NCBI GenBank assembly: GCA_002633025.1
Contig: NMRB01000013.1
Span: forward strand, 377,450-441,449
DNA from: Notospermus geniculatus
Lineage: Eukaryota > Nemertea > Pilidiophora > Heteronemertea > Lineidae
Length of the DNA: 64,000 bases
Reading direction: 5' to 3'
The translations under genes and the position numbers were made by a program. The notes under the pieces are model-generated. The model ran no database searches. It saw nothing but the letters and a program-made list of their open reading frames with translations, and had not been told where the DNA came from. The stretch's first letter is position 1; every line of letters starts with the position of its first letter. Below are positions 1 to 10,878 of this stretch, piece after piece.

Positions 1-239
1 TCCCTTCATCAACTCACGATCCACCCACGTGACCCATCCAAGGCCGGCAGGCTTGTATATCTTTTTGTGCAACCTTTATTCACTATTTCCTGGCTTGGCT
101 CCCCTACTATAATTCCCTTTGAGGTGGATGAACGTGTGGGTCGGGTATGCACTATGGATATACAAAGCATCGCACTGCTTTGTCTCCTGGTCCCAGGCAG
201 AGGATGTTAGCCTGGTTCACTGGCCTACTCCAGATGGCA

Positions 240-1010
240 TTGTGAATATCAGTCAGCGCCACCATCGATGGCCAGCGGAACCAGGGCCCAAATCCATAAA
301 ACCTTTCTAGGCTTAGTTGCCTGCTAAAGTGCCCAGTTTGTACAGGCCGATGTACACAACTAGCAACCAACTAAGCTAGCAAGGTTTTATGGATTTGGGC
401 CCTGATTTGCATAAAAGCGACAAGCTACATGTATGTTTATTTAAATGTTGACCTAGTTTATACACTATACATGTACACACTACGGTCGATGTACACCGTA
501 TACCCAGTGCTCGCGAGTGTACACACCGATCTGGACTCGCTGCTGGACAAGACTGTTCGAATCTACGTATTTGAATGATCTAGTTATAAATTAGACATGG
601 AAACTGTTGCTAAACAAAAACGAATGAGTTGAAGTATGGTACCTTACCTGACGAAGGGTTAGTAATGGTATCACAGCGCGTCGAAGTTGTCAAGTGATGA
701 AAACGATGGCGGCCATTTTTTACTGAAGCATACTGTGCCGCTGAGATCATGTGATTCAATAAGACCAATCAGAAGGCATCTTCAAAAATAATTAACCTCG
801 AAGATTTCTCAAAAAAATCATACAAAAAAATCGAAGCCGGTGTGAAATAATTCAAATTTCTTTATTCGGGACACCTCTGGGGCCAAATACATCAATAATC
901 AATAGATTCCGTGAGAGGAAAAGGGCGAAAAATCCCTCACAAAATTGAACAATGCTAAAAGTGTGATGACTTAGTGGTGAGAATGCCTGAAGGCCAGCTC
1001 ACCAATAACC
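240..1010. repeat. Dispersed repeat, copy 1
   Basis: Parts recur at 50095-50430 (from CAGTCAGCGCCACCATCGAT to CTACGTATTTGAATGATC) and 53268-53715 (from CACACCGATC to GGCCAGCTCACCA). A separate inverted repeat lies inside at 282-404 (CAGGGCCCAAATCCATAAAA with its reverse complement), probably an independent MITE. Confidence 0.6.
282..404. mobile_element. CAGGGCCC-ended inverted-repeat MITE
   Basis: Arms CAGGGCCCAAATCCATAAAA and TTTTATGGATTTGGGCCCTG, then GCTTAGTTG / CAACTAAGC. Related in end sequence to 14269-14384 and 21972-22066. Confidence 0.7.
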
Positions 1011-1163
1011 ACAAACGATCCAGAATGTACCTTTGCATAATACGACATACATAATTGTGTGATTATTTGCATACTGTCCGACCATACACATTATCAATTC
1101 ATAATTACGTGACCAAGATAATGACGCTGATGTCATGATACGTTTATATGATTGCATATACAG

Positions 1164-1292
1164 ATTCCGATTCAAACGCACATGTAACAGACCAAACTCG
1201 TCCATCGGTATCGGTGAAAGGGACTTCAGCAGGTGACTCTACCACTCCGTCACCCGCAACAGGAAAAGACAAGCCGTCGAGTCAGGCAACTG
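1164..1292 (+). CDS. E1: Ser/Thr-rich linker exon
   Basis: Acceptor at 1162-1163 (tatacag), donor GTGAGG at 1293; phase 1 to phase 1, 43 codons. The product is rich in Ser, Thr, Pro and Lys (TPSPATGKDKPSSQATG), as expected of an O-glycosylated stalk. It belongs with E2-E4, which have the same symmetric phase. It is probably not the true first exon. Confidence 0.6.
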
Positions 1293-2432
1293 GTGAGGAG
1301 ATATTTGCGTTCGGAACAAGGGGGAGGGGCAAGTTATTGAATGCAGCCTTAATCAGACCTCGATGACTGAGTCGACCTATCCACTGCCAGCTGTATAGTC
1401 TCCGTCATTTTGGCCTACTGACCCTTAAAGAGGAACGGACCCCTTCAAATATAATGACTATTTTTGCTGTTCCAAATGGGTTTGACACCACTCTATGACT
1501 GGCAAAAATTTGGTGAAAAAATCTCAGCTCATTTTCAAACTACACACAAAAATGTATTTCTCAGAATTCAAATTTCCCGCTCAATTAGTGATGTCATACC
1601 TAGAACCATTTCTATAGTCATCCATTGTAAAATGTACCAAATCTTTATCCTAGAGAGCCTGTCAAGTGCACTTTCTGACTCAAAGTGTTGATTTAGGAGG
1701 AAAAGTCCGAAGTAAACACTAACTGTCTCAGGTTGGGTATTATTATTCAACAATTGTCGAGATTGACTAAGATATCGAAATCTCTAAATATGGTATTTTC
1801 AATTATTTCTGAATTTTCACCTGAATTTCAGGTGTAAATATCCCCACATGGCTAACTAATTGATTTTCAATCACGGCAACATGGTTGACATAGAAATATA
1901 TTCTGTCCTGCTGCCTTAGATACAGGTATAGCACATTTTGCAATGGTCACTATATTGTAATGGTTCTCTGAATGACATCACTAATTGAGCGGGAAATTTG
2001 AATTCGAAAAGTACATTTTGGTGTTTATTTCGAAAATGGCTGGAAATTTTCAAATCAAACTGTTCCCAGTCCTGAAGTGATATCAAAAGGCATTTTGAGG
2101 TGTAGGTAGCCCAGTTTGGCTGGCAAAGTGGTCAGTTCCCCTTTAACCTAAAGAAAATGTGGTTCTAAATCTTTCGTCAAATCGACATCCAGTTTCTATA
2201 CTGTAGGTGGTGACAAAATAACTTGATCCATGCATTTACACGTCGACATGAAATTAACGCAAACGTCCCCTGTTCATTCCACAGTTTTTCAATCATCCAC
2301 ACCTACTCAAACTGTAATTTTTTTGTGGTTTGATAAAAAAGACCCCGCTTTCCTGGTTTATTATTTAATAATGGCACACAACAGCCTATACCACAGGACA
2401 AAATAAATTTCTTTTCAATCACATCCATGCAG

Positions 2433-2546
2433 ACGCTGGCTCAAAAGGCACGACTCGCAGTAAACCGACCGCAAAAGGGACAAAAGAAAACACTGGCTTC
2501 ACAACACCATCAGCAAGTAGTGAAACATCGTCCACAACTGAAACTG
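2433..2546 (+). CDS. E2: Ser/Thr-rich linker exon
   Basis: Acceptor atgcag, donor GTGAGG; phase 1-1, 38 codons. Reads Thr/Ser-rich sequence ending SSETSSTTETG. The longest open frame here is a different one; phase continuity with E1 and E3 and the matching G|GTGAGG end decide the frame. Confidence 0.6.
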
Positions 2547-2838
2547 GTGAGGAATTTCATCTGCCGCCTGTATGATCGAATAGTTGCGTCCGTCACCATT
2601 TCCGAAGCTAATATTCTGGTCCTTGATGAGCGTCGTTAAGTACATGTACATTAAGAGAGGCAGATATAAACCATTTCATGTCCCAATGGTACTCTTTCGT
2701 GCCCCCCCCCCAGCGTTTATTCTTTAGCCTCAGCCTGTTATAACTTCTATTTTCCCAAAGAGGATGGCCACATTTACAGACAAGCGACGCATTTAATGCT
2801 TAACATTTTTGTCGAGGAGTACAAGTATTGGATATCAT

Positions 2839-2858
2839 CAAAAATAGATCTATTTTTG
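2839..2858. mobile_element. 20-bp perfect hairpin insertion
   Basis: CAAAAATAGATCTATTTTTG flanked by ATATCAT and ATGTCAT (7 bp, one difference). Same end sequence as 3070-3101 and 61626-61657. Confidence 0.55.
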
Positions 2859-2897
2859 ATGTCATCTACTCATGACATTATTTTCACAACATGGCAG

Positions 2898-3020
2898 ATA
2901 AAGGCTTAACGAGCACAGATCGCGCAAAACCCCCAGAGAAAAGTACTACTGCGACAAAGGATGATGCTCGGGTCACTACCACACCACCACGGGGCGGAAA
3001 AACACCACGCACTAAAACTG
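2898..3020 (+). CDS. E3: Ser/Thr-rich linker exon
   Basis: Acceptor atggcag, donor GTGAGG, phase 1-1, 41 codons. Encodes Lys/Thr/Pro-rich sequence (VTTTPPRGGKTPRTKTG). Its start (KGLTS) and end (KTG, then GTGAGG) resemble E1 and E2, suggesting that linker exons multiplied by exon duplication. Confidence 0.6.
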
Positions 3021-3069
3021 GTGAGGATACACACGCTTGATGGAAACTGTCGAGTTTCCAATGTTAAAA

Positions 3070-3101
3070 CAAAAATAGATAAGCGAGCTTATCTATTTTT
3101 G
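3070..3101. mobile_element. 32-bp hairpin CAAAAATAGATAAG type
   Basis: CAAAAATAGATAAGCGAGCT then TATCTATTTTTG. Differs from the copy at 61626-61657, about 58 kb away, by one base. Flanks do not match here. Confidence 0.6.
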
Positions 3102-3774
3102 ATTTAAGTCATTTTGATATGTCCACACAAAAGCAACTTGAGTCCGTCAATTCCGAAAAATGCCACAAAAGCCAGTATAAACATACAGAGAACCTAGAAT
3201 CTGCAACATTTCCTATTTCATCCATTTTGAAAAATATCAGGCGCATTTTTGATAAGTTTCAAAATGGAACTGAAACGTTTCAAGGTAGTTTGAAATGTTT
3301 CAGACGAAGTACAAGTAAGTTGAATGTTAGAAACAGTTCCATTGGCATTACATGGCAAGTATTTCCTATTATACATGTAGGCACGCATTGTTCACTTAGT
3401 TGCTCTTTAGAATAACCTGCATGCAAAACATTTGGCACGGTTGATGGATGAAGACGGGCAGTTTATCATTGGCAGTTAACCATTGCCTTCTAAAAGTAAG
3501 AAGGGCTTCACGACTCAGTGTGTCGGTCAAGATGATTTACATCTTCAGCTTTCGCTCCGTTACAGTAAGACTCAGAAACACAGCATCCTTCTCTTAATAT
3601 CTGACTTGTTGCAGTCATGACGCCGATTCTGACAGTAACAAAGTGATAAGAGACTGTTCGTTTTCTTTCATCTACCGTGCTAAACCGAATACCTTCTTGT
3701 CCCAGCCCAACCTACTAACATCAGTTGTGTTTCCTTACTTTCTCCTGCTTACTGTGTTAAATTTCATGTCTCAG

Positions 3775-3831
3775 ACCCATCTTCCACGACAGACAGCGGA
3801 AACAGAGGCGACCAAAATGAGAAAAACAAAG
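3775..3831 (+). CDS. E4: short Ser/Thr linker exon
   Basis: 57-bp exon, phase 1-1, acceptor gtctcag, donor GTAACA. Encodes PSSTTDSGNRGDQNEKNK, a polar continuation of the stalk. Supported mainly by phase agreement with E3 and E5. Confidence 0.55.
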
Positions 3832-4218
3832 GTAACAATCATTTTATGAGACGGAGGGAAAAAGTTCACGGGCATAAAATGACTCGTACTGCCGTCATTC
3901 ACATGCGGCAATATTTCTTTTGCGAAACTTCCTGTGACCTTGGCGTCTACGATTCCACCGTAAGAGCACGATCCGTGAACTTTTTCTCCAATATACATGT
4001 CCATGTAATCAGCTATTACATGTACATGTACGTCCACTTTACATGTACCTTGTCATCCGCTAGCGCAAGGGCAGCGCGGCGAGTGAACGCGTCGGCCGCA
4101 TGCGTCGAAATTTGCACCATGTTTGCAGTATGCTCGAAACAATGCCGAACATCGTTAATTCATCGACTTAAGGTCAAATTCTTAACGCGACTTTTATTTT
4201 TATCCATGGTTTATTCAG

Positions 4219-4340
4219 GAAAGATCAAAGTTCCAAAGATGGAAAAGACGACACTGAGCAAGGCGCAGCTGAACGAGAAGGCGAAGAAAGACAGGGAAAA
4301 ACTTGAGAAATCTATCGGCCCGAACGCTCGTGCTAGCGCG
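4219..4340 (+). CDS. E5: charged helical exon at the start of superhelix 1
   Basis: Acceptor tattcag, donor GTAAAT; phase 1 to 0. Encodes a Lys/Glu-rich helix (KAQLNEKAKKDREKLEKS) that joins the stalk to the folded part of unit 1. Confidence 0.65.
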
Positions 4341-4690
4341 GTAAATCTCCTTTTGACATTTTTAGAAACTGTACGGTGATTGCATCAAACCTGTTCATAT
4401 TTTGCTGCTGAAGTCTTTCTTTATAGACAGCTACTGCTGCGGTTTCCGAAATCAGTCGTCACTCACCAGACATTCACACTATCGCAATCACTCAGCGAAC
4501 ATAACATTTGTTATATCCAGGAATTGTTGTCTATTCGTAACTGTTGGGCACTTCAAACAGTACTGTTCACTGTAGGGTGACAATACTTGCAATGTACAGC
4601 AACAGTTTGGGACCTTCAACAGTCACGAATAGAGAACAACTCTAAGGCGAACTCGCTTAGATCTTCGGTCATATTCTATCGTTATCCCAG

Positions 4691-4794
4691 GTCAAGAACA
4701 AGCAGAAGATTGCTGAAAGGACAAAGAGGCGAGAAGAACAAAAATCAGCAGCCGTAACTTGCAGGAAAGAATCGAGAGCGGAGCCTCTTGCGAA
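4691..4794 (+). CDS. E6: charged helical exon (3' end uncertain)
   Basis: Acceptor tatcccag. Begins VKNKQKIAERTKRREEQKSA, continuing the charged helix of E5. The only donor I find that gives the phase 2 needed by E7 is GTATGA at 4795. The frame stays open to a TGA at 4986-4988, and other frames are open to E7, so a longer exon or a frame error in the assembly is possible. Confidence 0.5.
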
Positions 4795-5102
4795 GTATGA
4801 CTTCATATTGAGAGATATTGACAACGTGGATACCCAATGCAGTAGTGACATTGACAACAGAGTTGTCCGTGAAGTCTCTCCAGAATCTTTCCAAGATCTC
4901 GGTCGTTCTACCTACGACATGAAAAGTACCATACCCGAAACTCTCCAAATACCCATATTCAGATCTTGCCATTCATTGGCGTCTCCCTGAAAGAAGGGAA
5001 GAAACCGTTCTTGCCCTCAAGTGTGGCAAGTCAAATGGGGACCCTGTCAAAGCAACTACCTCCAAAACGCCCTGTAATTACAGCGATGATTTTTTCCTGC
5101 AG

Positions 5103-5205
5103 GCTGATGAATGTTTTGAGGAACAATCCATGCCTGGGGAAGAAAGACTGCAATGTGCTTTTTGACATCGCAGGCTTGATGACGAGAACAGGACGCCTGC
5201 CGAAG
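5103..5205 (+). CDS. E7: start of superhelix 1, Cys-containing
   Basis: Strong acceptor (ttttttcctgcag), donor GTAAGC; phase 2 to 0. Encodes LMNVLRNNPCLGKKDC followed by NVLFDIAGLMTRTGRLPK. The two Cys and the Leu-rich helix are typical of the stereocilin-type fold. Confidence 0.7.
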
Positions 5206-5388
5206 GTAAGCCTTTGGCTGATATTGGAATGCTGCAGTGCAGTGTCTTTGCTCATACGTAGACGTTCAAAAGTCACTGTTAAGAATGGTTGTCAGAGGTA
5301 TTCCTCTGCCAAGACAGATACATGTATTTGCCACACTTAGACACGCCTATACTTGCTCTATGATTGGTATCACTTTCGTCTGTTTCAG

Positions 5389-5592
5389 TCCTCCCAGTAT
5401 GGGGTGGCATATTTCAAATGTCTGGGAGACAAGAGCAACGCAGAAGCCTTACTGAAGAATGGCAAAGACAAGATGAAATACGTGTTTGGTGAGGCTCCGA
5501 AGGGCCAGATGATGAAATTTCGTGACTTCGTGGAAAGTGATGTCTTTGCATTCGCTAGCGGTATTACGAAAGATACATTTGCTAAATGGCAG
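5389..5592 (+). CDS. E8: superhelix 1
   Basis: Acceptor tgtttcag, donor GTTCGT; 68 codons, phase 0-0. Amphipathic helices (YFKCLGDKSNAEALLKNG, FRDFVESDVFAFASG) with one Cys. Confidence 0.8.
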
Positions 5593-5841
5593 GTTCGTCT
5601 TCTGACTGTCTTTTAATAACCTGTTTCCATTCTGCATCCCAGCTGTTCTTAGCAACCTGAAATTTCTCCCGTGGAGCCGTTGTAATCGCTGTTCCTTGAG
5701 TGATTCCCTTGTGAAAATGGGTAAAAAAGGAGTCAATCAATTAATGAAAGCAACACACACTGCGATTTCCCTTCTTCTTGGAATTGGCTCTTTTAACATT
5801 GCATGACATTGTATATCTCCGCAACAAATCTGTCTTTGTAG

Positions 5842-6060
5842 TGCAACTTCTTAGCAAAATGCCACAAAGAGAAAACAGGCAAGAAACTATCTGCTGATGA
5901 TATGAAGAAACTTCCCGAGTCGTGTACTCCGCAATACTCGCTTGACTACTGCGGGGATACTTCGGCCATTGCTGCAGCGCTCCTGGATGACACAGCAGCG
6001 GGGAGCGGCAAGGATAAAGAACCACCAAGCAAGGGTTTACTCATTGCGGCAGCAGAGGCA
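5842..6060 (+). CDS. E9: superhelix 1, Cys-rich
   Basis: Acceptor tctttgtag, donor GTACGT; 73 codons, phase 0-0. Four Cys (CNFLAKC, ESC, DYC) and the motif KLSADDMKKLP, a superfamily-type repeat (L-S/T-x-D/E-x-M/L-x-x-L-P). Confidence 0.82.
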
Positions 6061-6129
6061 GTACGTATTGACTGTTCGTGATTGTAGCATAGCACAACGC
6101 TAAACCTTAGTTGGACATTAAAAAGCCTA

Positions 6130-6506
6130 AACTCCCTACGCAGTTGTGTACCGCGCTCCCTTTCGGTTTACCCGCTCTCCACAACTGCTTTACTTCGTAA
6201 AATTCACCGCGTTTGGTCAACAGATGGCGCTGAGAGAGTCGACCAATGAGAGCACCGAGCAACCGGTAACCAAGCTGGCCTGAGACACTTTTTCATTGGC
6301 CGAACGGTTCGTAGCCATGGTAGCACAAGAACATCCGTTGCAAACAGGCCAAAGAGTTCTGAAAGCAGCGTGCTGATAGGCTGTAAAACTCGCGCCAGGC
6401 CCTGACGCCATCTGTTGACCAAACGCGGCGACTTCCACCAAGTAAAGCAGTTGTGAAGAGCGGGTAAACCGAAGGGGGCGCGGTACACAACTGCGTAGGG
6501 AGTTTA
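6130..6506. mobile_element. About 380-bp long-TIR element with 9-bp direct repeat, E9-E10 intron
   Basis: Ends AACTCCCTACGCAGTTGTG and its reverse complement, arms about 70 bp; flanked by TAAAAAGCC at both sides (about 6119-6127 and 6509-6517). Nine-base duplication with long TIRs fits Mutator-like MITEs. Confidence 0.72.
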
Positions 6507-6620
6507 TAAAAAGCCATACTGAGGTGGAGATACATTATTCATCATACATTTTTCGGTGAAATGTTGCTACTGATTACATGTCGTCTCTTGATCGAGTTGG
6601 CCCTTTTTCTGTCATTTTAG

Positions 6621-6767
6621 ACCCTGAAAGGCAATCCAACTCCAGAGGTGGCAAAGAAAATTGCCAACGGACCACTTAGCACACAACTTTCCTGTTCGAA
6701 GCTTGCCACTCTTGATGCAAAGGCAGTCTGTGAAGGCAATACGTTTGAGACAATAGCCAAGGGACAG
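6621..6767 (+). CDS. E10: superhelix 1
   Basis: Acceptor tcattttag, donor GTAACA; 49 codons, phase 0-0. Two Cys (QLSCSKL, KAVCEGN). Confidence 0.82.
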
Positions 6768-6997
6768 GTAACATGGCTTCGTTTTATAGTCGACGTATAA
6801 ATAAACGTCCATGGCGTGAGAAAGTGAATCAGTTCAAAAAGAATGTAGGCCACTACCCCTTTCGAAAATTTACTTCGTTCACTGTTCCTTTTTTCTTGTC
6901 GACGTAAGCAGCTACGTTGAGTTTCAATCAAGAAAAGAAACATAATTACCTCCAAATCTCAACAAACCAAAATCACATACGCTGCATTGCTTTTCAG

Positions 6998-7201
6998 GTT
7001 GCCTGCTTCAGATCGAAATGCGAGGGTGTCCTCGGCACCCTTACCCCAGCAAACATGGCGAAGTATGGTAGACTTCTGTGTGACTTCCAGAAAAAAGTCT
7101 TGCTGGATGTCATCAAGAAGGCGAAAACGACTGGTCCGGCAGAACTCTATACCGCTATCGGCCACGTCTGCAACGTTGAGGACTGTATGACCATGGATAA
7201 G
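6998..7201 (+). CDS. E11: superhelix 1, Cys-rich
   Basis: Acceptor gcttttcag, donor GTTGGC; 68 codons, phase 0-0. Contains GTLTPANMAKYGRLLCDF, a family-like LTP-x(4)-L helix, and five Cys in all. Confidence 0.82.
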
Positions 7202-7436
7202 GTTGGCCTACAAACAATACTATTAATAACAGATCCTATAATCCTATGGACAGTTATTATATTGTCACATTCACACGACAGGTTGACGTTCTTCATCTAC
7301 ATGTAGATCGGTTCATTTCTAGGTTCTCCTCATGCACAAAATCAATAAATGGAACAGCCGAATCATTAAAATTTGGTAATGGTGTTGATTAATATCGACT
7401 AGAGGATGTTTCTCGCAGAACCTTTAACTATTTCAG

Positions 7437-7543
7437 TTGACTGCATTTGCAAATGAAGCTGTTGAAACCATCAGAGCTGCCAATTTCATATCCTTAGCCA
7501 ACGATGAAAACTTGAAACTCAGGTGCATCGTAAAATACATGAG
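7437..7543 (+). CDS. E12: superhelix 1
   Basis: Acceptor actatttcag, donor GTAAGT; phase 0 to 2. Encodes an Ala/Leu-rich helix (LTAFANEAVETIRAANF). Confidence 0.8.
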
Positions 7544-7701
7544 GTAAGTAAACATTTGTGTGATAATTGTACCCACATCACCTCCAGAAAGGTAAACGAA
7601 AGACAGAAACGCAAATCACCACCAACAATGAAAACAAGATAATTCCTTGCTTGTAGCTTGTGTTGTATATTTTATTTCCCAATCTTCTTTTTTCTTTGCA
7701 G

Positions 7702-7834
7702 TCTGAGTGAAATAGCCGGAAAACTTACCCCTGATCAATTTTCCAACTCGGCTTTGACTCAAGGCTTCACGTTGTGGAACAAGAATAAAGTGGATGTGCC
7801 CGTTCGTGATGCCTGGCTGGCAACCTGTCGGCAG
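7702..7834 (+). CDS. E13: superhelix 1
   Basis: Acceptor ctttgcag, donor GTATGT; phase 2 to 0. Contains SEIAGKLTPDQFSNSAL, a clear LTPxQ repeat of the superfamily. Confidence 0.83.
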
Positions 7835-8049
7835 GTATGTCTACTTTTAGCATTGAATGAAGCCATGTTGCTCTTGAAGCCCTCTTCAAACATTACCCCA
7901 AACCTTTGTCAAAAGTGCAAATGTACGGTGTAGTACATTCGGTTCGATGTCACATCAGCGAATTCTTAAAATCATAGTTTACATGTACATGTATGTATGG
8001 AAAACTCCTCTAGGGTGTCTCAACACAAAGACGTTTTACTTGTATATAG

Positions 8050-8219
8050 GCAGCACCTCAAATTCCACTCTGTGAAATGGGTGAAATGGCGATGTCCGCA
8101 ACCGTGGATCAAATCAAAGCCGTCTCCGCTGACGATTGTAATAGCTGTTGTTCGCCTCTCAGTGCCATGATCTTCAAATCGGACCACAGACAAGCCTTGA
8201 AAACTGTTTGCTTCACTGG
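8050..8219 (+). CDS. E14: superhelix 1, Cys-rich
   Basis: Acceptor gtatatag, donor GTAGGT; phase 0 to 2. Contains ATVDQIKAVSADDCNSCCSP, combining an xxDQIKxVSADD repeat with three clustered Cys. Confidence 0.8.
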
Positions 8220-9652
8220 GTAGGTACCTACGAAAAAAGTGGTCTCCGGTGACCGTATTCACGAAGCTCTCGTAACTTTGCGTAAGGGCCAATTCATACT
8301 TGCTCGCAGACCGTCAAGCGCATGAAACTGATCGCACGTTTCCAAGGCGTGAATGTGCAGACACATTGAAATTGATCATAGTCGGCGTAAAATTTGGACG
8401 GAGTATGAACCAACCCTAATTGTGCTATTGTCCTTTTGGGGCAATATTTTGTTCACTGTTAATAGCCTGACAAAGGATTTGCGTACCCTACGGGGGCTTT
8501 ACAATGACCTTATTCACGAAGCTTTCGTAACTTTACGGAGTGCGAACCTATTGTTTGCGGGAAACCTATTGTTCACTCACAGGCTGACAAAGGATGTAGG
8601 CGCACCCTTAAAGTTAGGGTCCCAGATTCTCCACAATCTCAACGATCTGACTCGACGCATTTTCACTACACTAGCATATTGTACCCGTGGGCGGTAGTAT
8701 GGAGTGTGTTTGGGGGGGGGGGGGTAAATATTGGGGTTACACTTGACACGTGTTTTGCAGGCTAAGTAGGCCTACGTGACGAAGTATGGTGCACCATATG
8801 GTGAACACCTTTATTTGCACCCTCATTGCCGCTAGGCGCATGTTGCCATGATGATATTTGATAGGCCTAATTATACATGATTTACGTGCATTCCCATGCC
8901 AAATAAACGCTAAGTCATATAATACACGATGAAAAACAGAGAAAGGTAAAAGAAAAAAACTAATAAATGAAGGAGAAGAAAATTTACACGCCCCGCGTAT
9001 CGAACCCGAGACTTCTGCTCTATGGGCAGGCTGCTTTGCCATTCGGCCATGGCGACTGTGCACTGCAGGGCGCGCTAATATGCATGAATGTATTGTTTGG
9101 ATATGTCAGGCGGCGCTGGAAAATTTCCTGTGTTCAAATTTCGGCCAAAGAGGCGAATCGTTAACCTCCCCAACGTCAATATGGATAATTATCAAAATAA
9201 CTTTTTGTATCAAAGACTGAAGAAAACACTGCGATTGTATATAAAGTAGCGATACATTACGAACTATATCGCGCATGAATATTAATATGTGAACAGTCTC
9301 ACTGGTCTCACTGGTATTTATCGTAGTTTCCCGGCGTAGTTTCTCCAATATCCGCTAGGTGCTAGGCTGTCGGACGGATGTGGAACTCTCCTGTCTTTCG
9401 ATTATGGAACAAAAAGGCGTTTTTTACAGAAAACGGGGGAAAACATCGAAAAAGAATCCCACGTCGACTTATGGCACATTATTACACACAGCAGGGCAGC
9501 GGCCACGGGACATTTGAAAGCCAAACTTAGGAGGAGAACGATCACAAACATTAGGCCCCTACCTCCCGTACGTCAATTATAGTATAGATGTATTTGGAGT
9601 AGATTCTTCGCCTCTGTAGACACCCATTAATGATTTAAAACTCTTGCTGCAG
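8220..9652 (+). repeat. Repeat-rich 1.4-kb intron between E14 and E15
   Basis: Holds pieces of a MITE family whose ends read like GACCTTATTCACGAAGCT (near 8253 and 8508; the same family is intact at 14134 and 58846), a G homopolymer near 8711, and a minus-strand tRNA-like SINE (8985-9062). No coding exon recognised. Confidence 0.5.
8985..9062 (-). repeat. tRNA-derived sequence (SINE head)
   Basis: On the minus strand it has an A-box-like ATGGCCGAATGGC and a B-box-like GGGTTCGATAC at tRNA spacing, followed by a short GC stem. The acceptor ends do not pair well, so this is more likely a tRNA-derived SINE or pseudo-tRNA than a working tRNA. Confidence 0.45.
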
Positions 9653-9743
9653 AGCACCCGATCCATTGACATCCATCCATATTGAAAGATGTGGATCACT
9701 GCTGACCGAGTTTACAGATGAAGAACTGAAGAAAATTCCCAAG
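9653..9743 (+). CDS. E15: end of superhelix 1
   Basis: Acceptor ttgctgcag, donor GTAAGC; phase 2 to 0. Encodes IERCGSLLTEFTDEELKKIP, whose FTDEELKKIP matches the superfamily repeat. Confidence 0.8.
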
Positions 9744-9944
9744 GTAAGCGGTTTGTTTCACTTCTTACGTATTGAATGGTAAGTAACAAGATATTCCATT
9801 TTGGCATCCCCAGAAAAGAAATACAGGCACTCGTCCAAAGCATTCCATTGGAATGAAAAGTCAACCCATGCCGTAAGACTGGTTCCACGGGGTTAATGCA
9901 TTCTACGTCAGTTCAGATGGGCATTGTTATTGTTCTCACTTCAG

Positions 9945-10131
9945 AATGAATTGTCATCAGCAGCTCAGGTTCTCACAACCGATATAGCAACCCTGATGAA
10001 AAGAGCCAAGAAAGAGGCAAGCGATGTTGAAGTGGGAAATTTGAAGGGGAAAGAGAAGAAACTAATGCTTGCATTGAGCGATGCGATGACGAAGACTGAT
10101 TCTGCTGCTACTTCAAGAAGAAAGAGAGCTA
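9945..10131 (+). CDS. E16: helical exon ending in furin-type site, unit 1
   Basis: Acceptor cacttcag, donor GTGAGT; phase 0 to 1. Ends in SRRKRA; with E17 the junction reads RRKRATTC. An RxKR core is a furin-family proprotein convertase site. The mesothelin precursor is also cut by furin between its N-terminal factor and the mature part. E34 ends in the same way in unit 2. Confidence 0.85.
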
Positions 10132-10220
10132 GTGAGTATAAGGGCATAAGGCACATATCGCGATCATGATTCTCATATCACTCTTATGTACCACTTTTTC
10201 AACGTCAACATTCGTTTCAG

Positions 10221-10411
10221 CAACATGTTCGGATGTCACGCCACCAGATTGCAACACCATTCAAGTGTTGAAGACGAACGTTGCAAGTCTCACGGCGGAA
10301 AAGCTCTCCTGCATAAAGAAAGAAATGTTTCTTTGCGCCCTGGCATTCCTTGGTAATGTTCCTAACTACGAAAAAGCTGCTTTGGATGGCCTCGCCAAGC
10401 TGGCCAAAGAG
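10221..10411 (+). CDS. E17: mesothelin-like part 1, first exon after the furin site
   Basis: Acceptor cgtttcag, donor GTAAGT; phase 1 to 0. Encodes TTCSDVTPPDCNTIQVL, then SLTAEKLSCIKKEMFLC. It pairs with E35 (EVTPVTCINIRTL, SLTSNQLKTIKEQDFKDC) in Cys spacing and phase. Confidence 0.87.
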
Positions 10412-10716
10412 GTAAGTTCATTCTGTTGAGTCGGTCATTTACGTTGAGACAACGACCCTAATAAATCGGAAAGTCGTCTCCGAATAGTTCGCAAATTTTC
10501 GACCCCAATCGAGGTCTTCCTCAGGCGCTATGTAGAGGTGAATGAGCTAGAACCTAATGATGGAAGGTAGTTATAAGAAGCCCTGGACAGGTTGAATAAT
10601 ATGTGAAAGGGAACAAAGGCCCCCCTTGTTTGGTGCTAGAGCTTGTTACTCAAGAAGACGTTGAGACAATGGAGGTTTTTGACGGACGTTTCAGTTCGAT
10701 CTTGTTATCTTTCTAG

Positions 10717-10878
10717 CATATCAATGCCGACGTAAAAAAATGGACACCAGAGCAAGTCGCCCAAGCTGGAGTCATTCTTTCGAGTGATGAGTTTGCTGCT
10801 ACATTGAAGGATCTTTCGTTGGAGAGTGATGAGGCCATAATTTCACTCGGAAGGCATAATGTTTGGACAACAGCGAAG
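10717..10878 (+). CDS. E18: mesothelin-like part 1
   Basis: Acceptor ctttctag, donor GTAACT; 54 codons, phase 0-0. KKWTPEQVAQAGVILSSDEF matches the mesothelin-family helix with an invariant-looking Trp; the unit-2 counterpart is E36. Confidence 0.87.

Noticed and set aside
4380-4580. Open frame after E5
   Set aside because: Starts in the intron, crosses no splice signal in phase, and its composition is not helical or Cys-containing like its neighbours.
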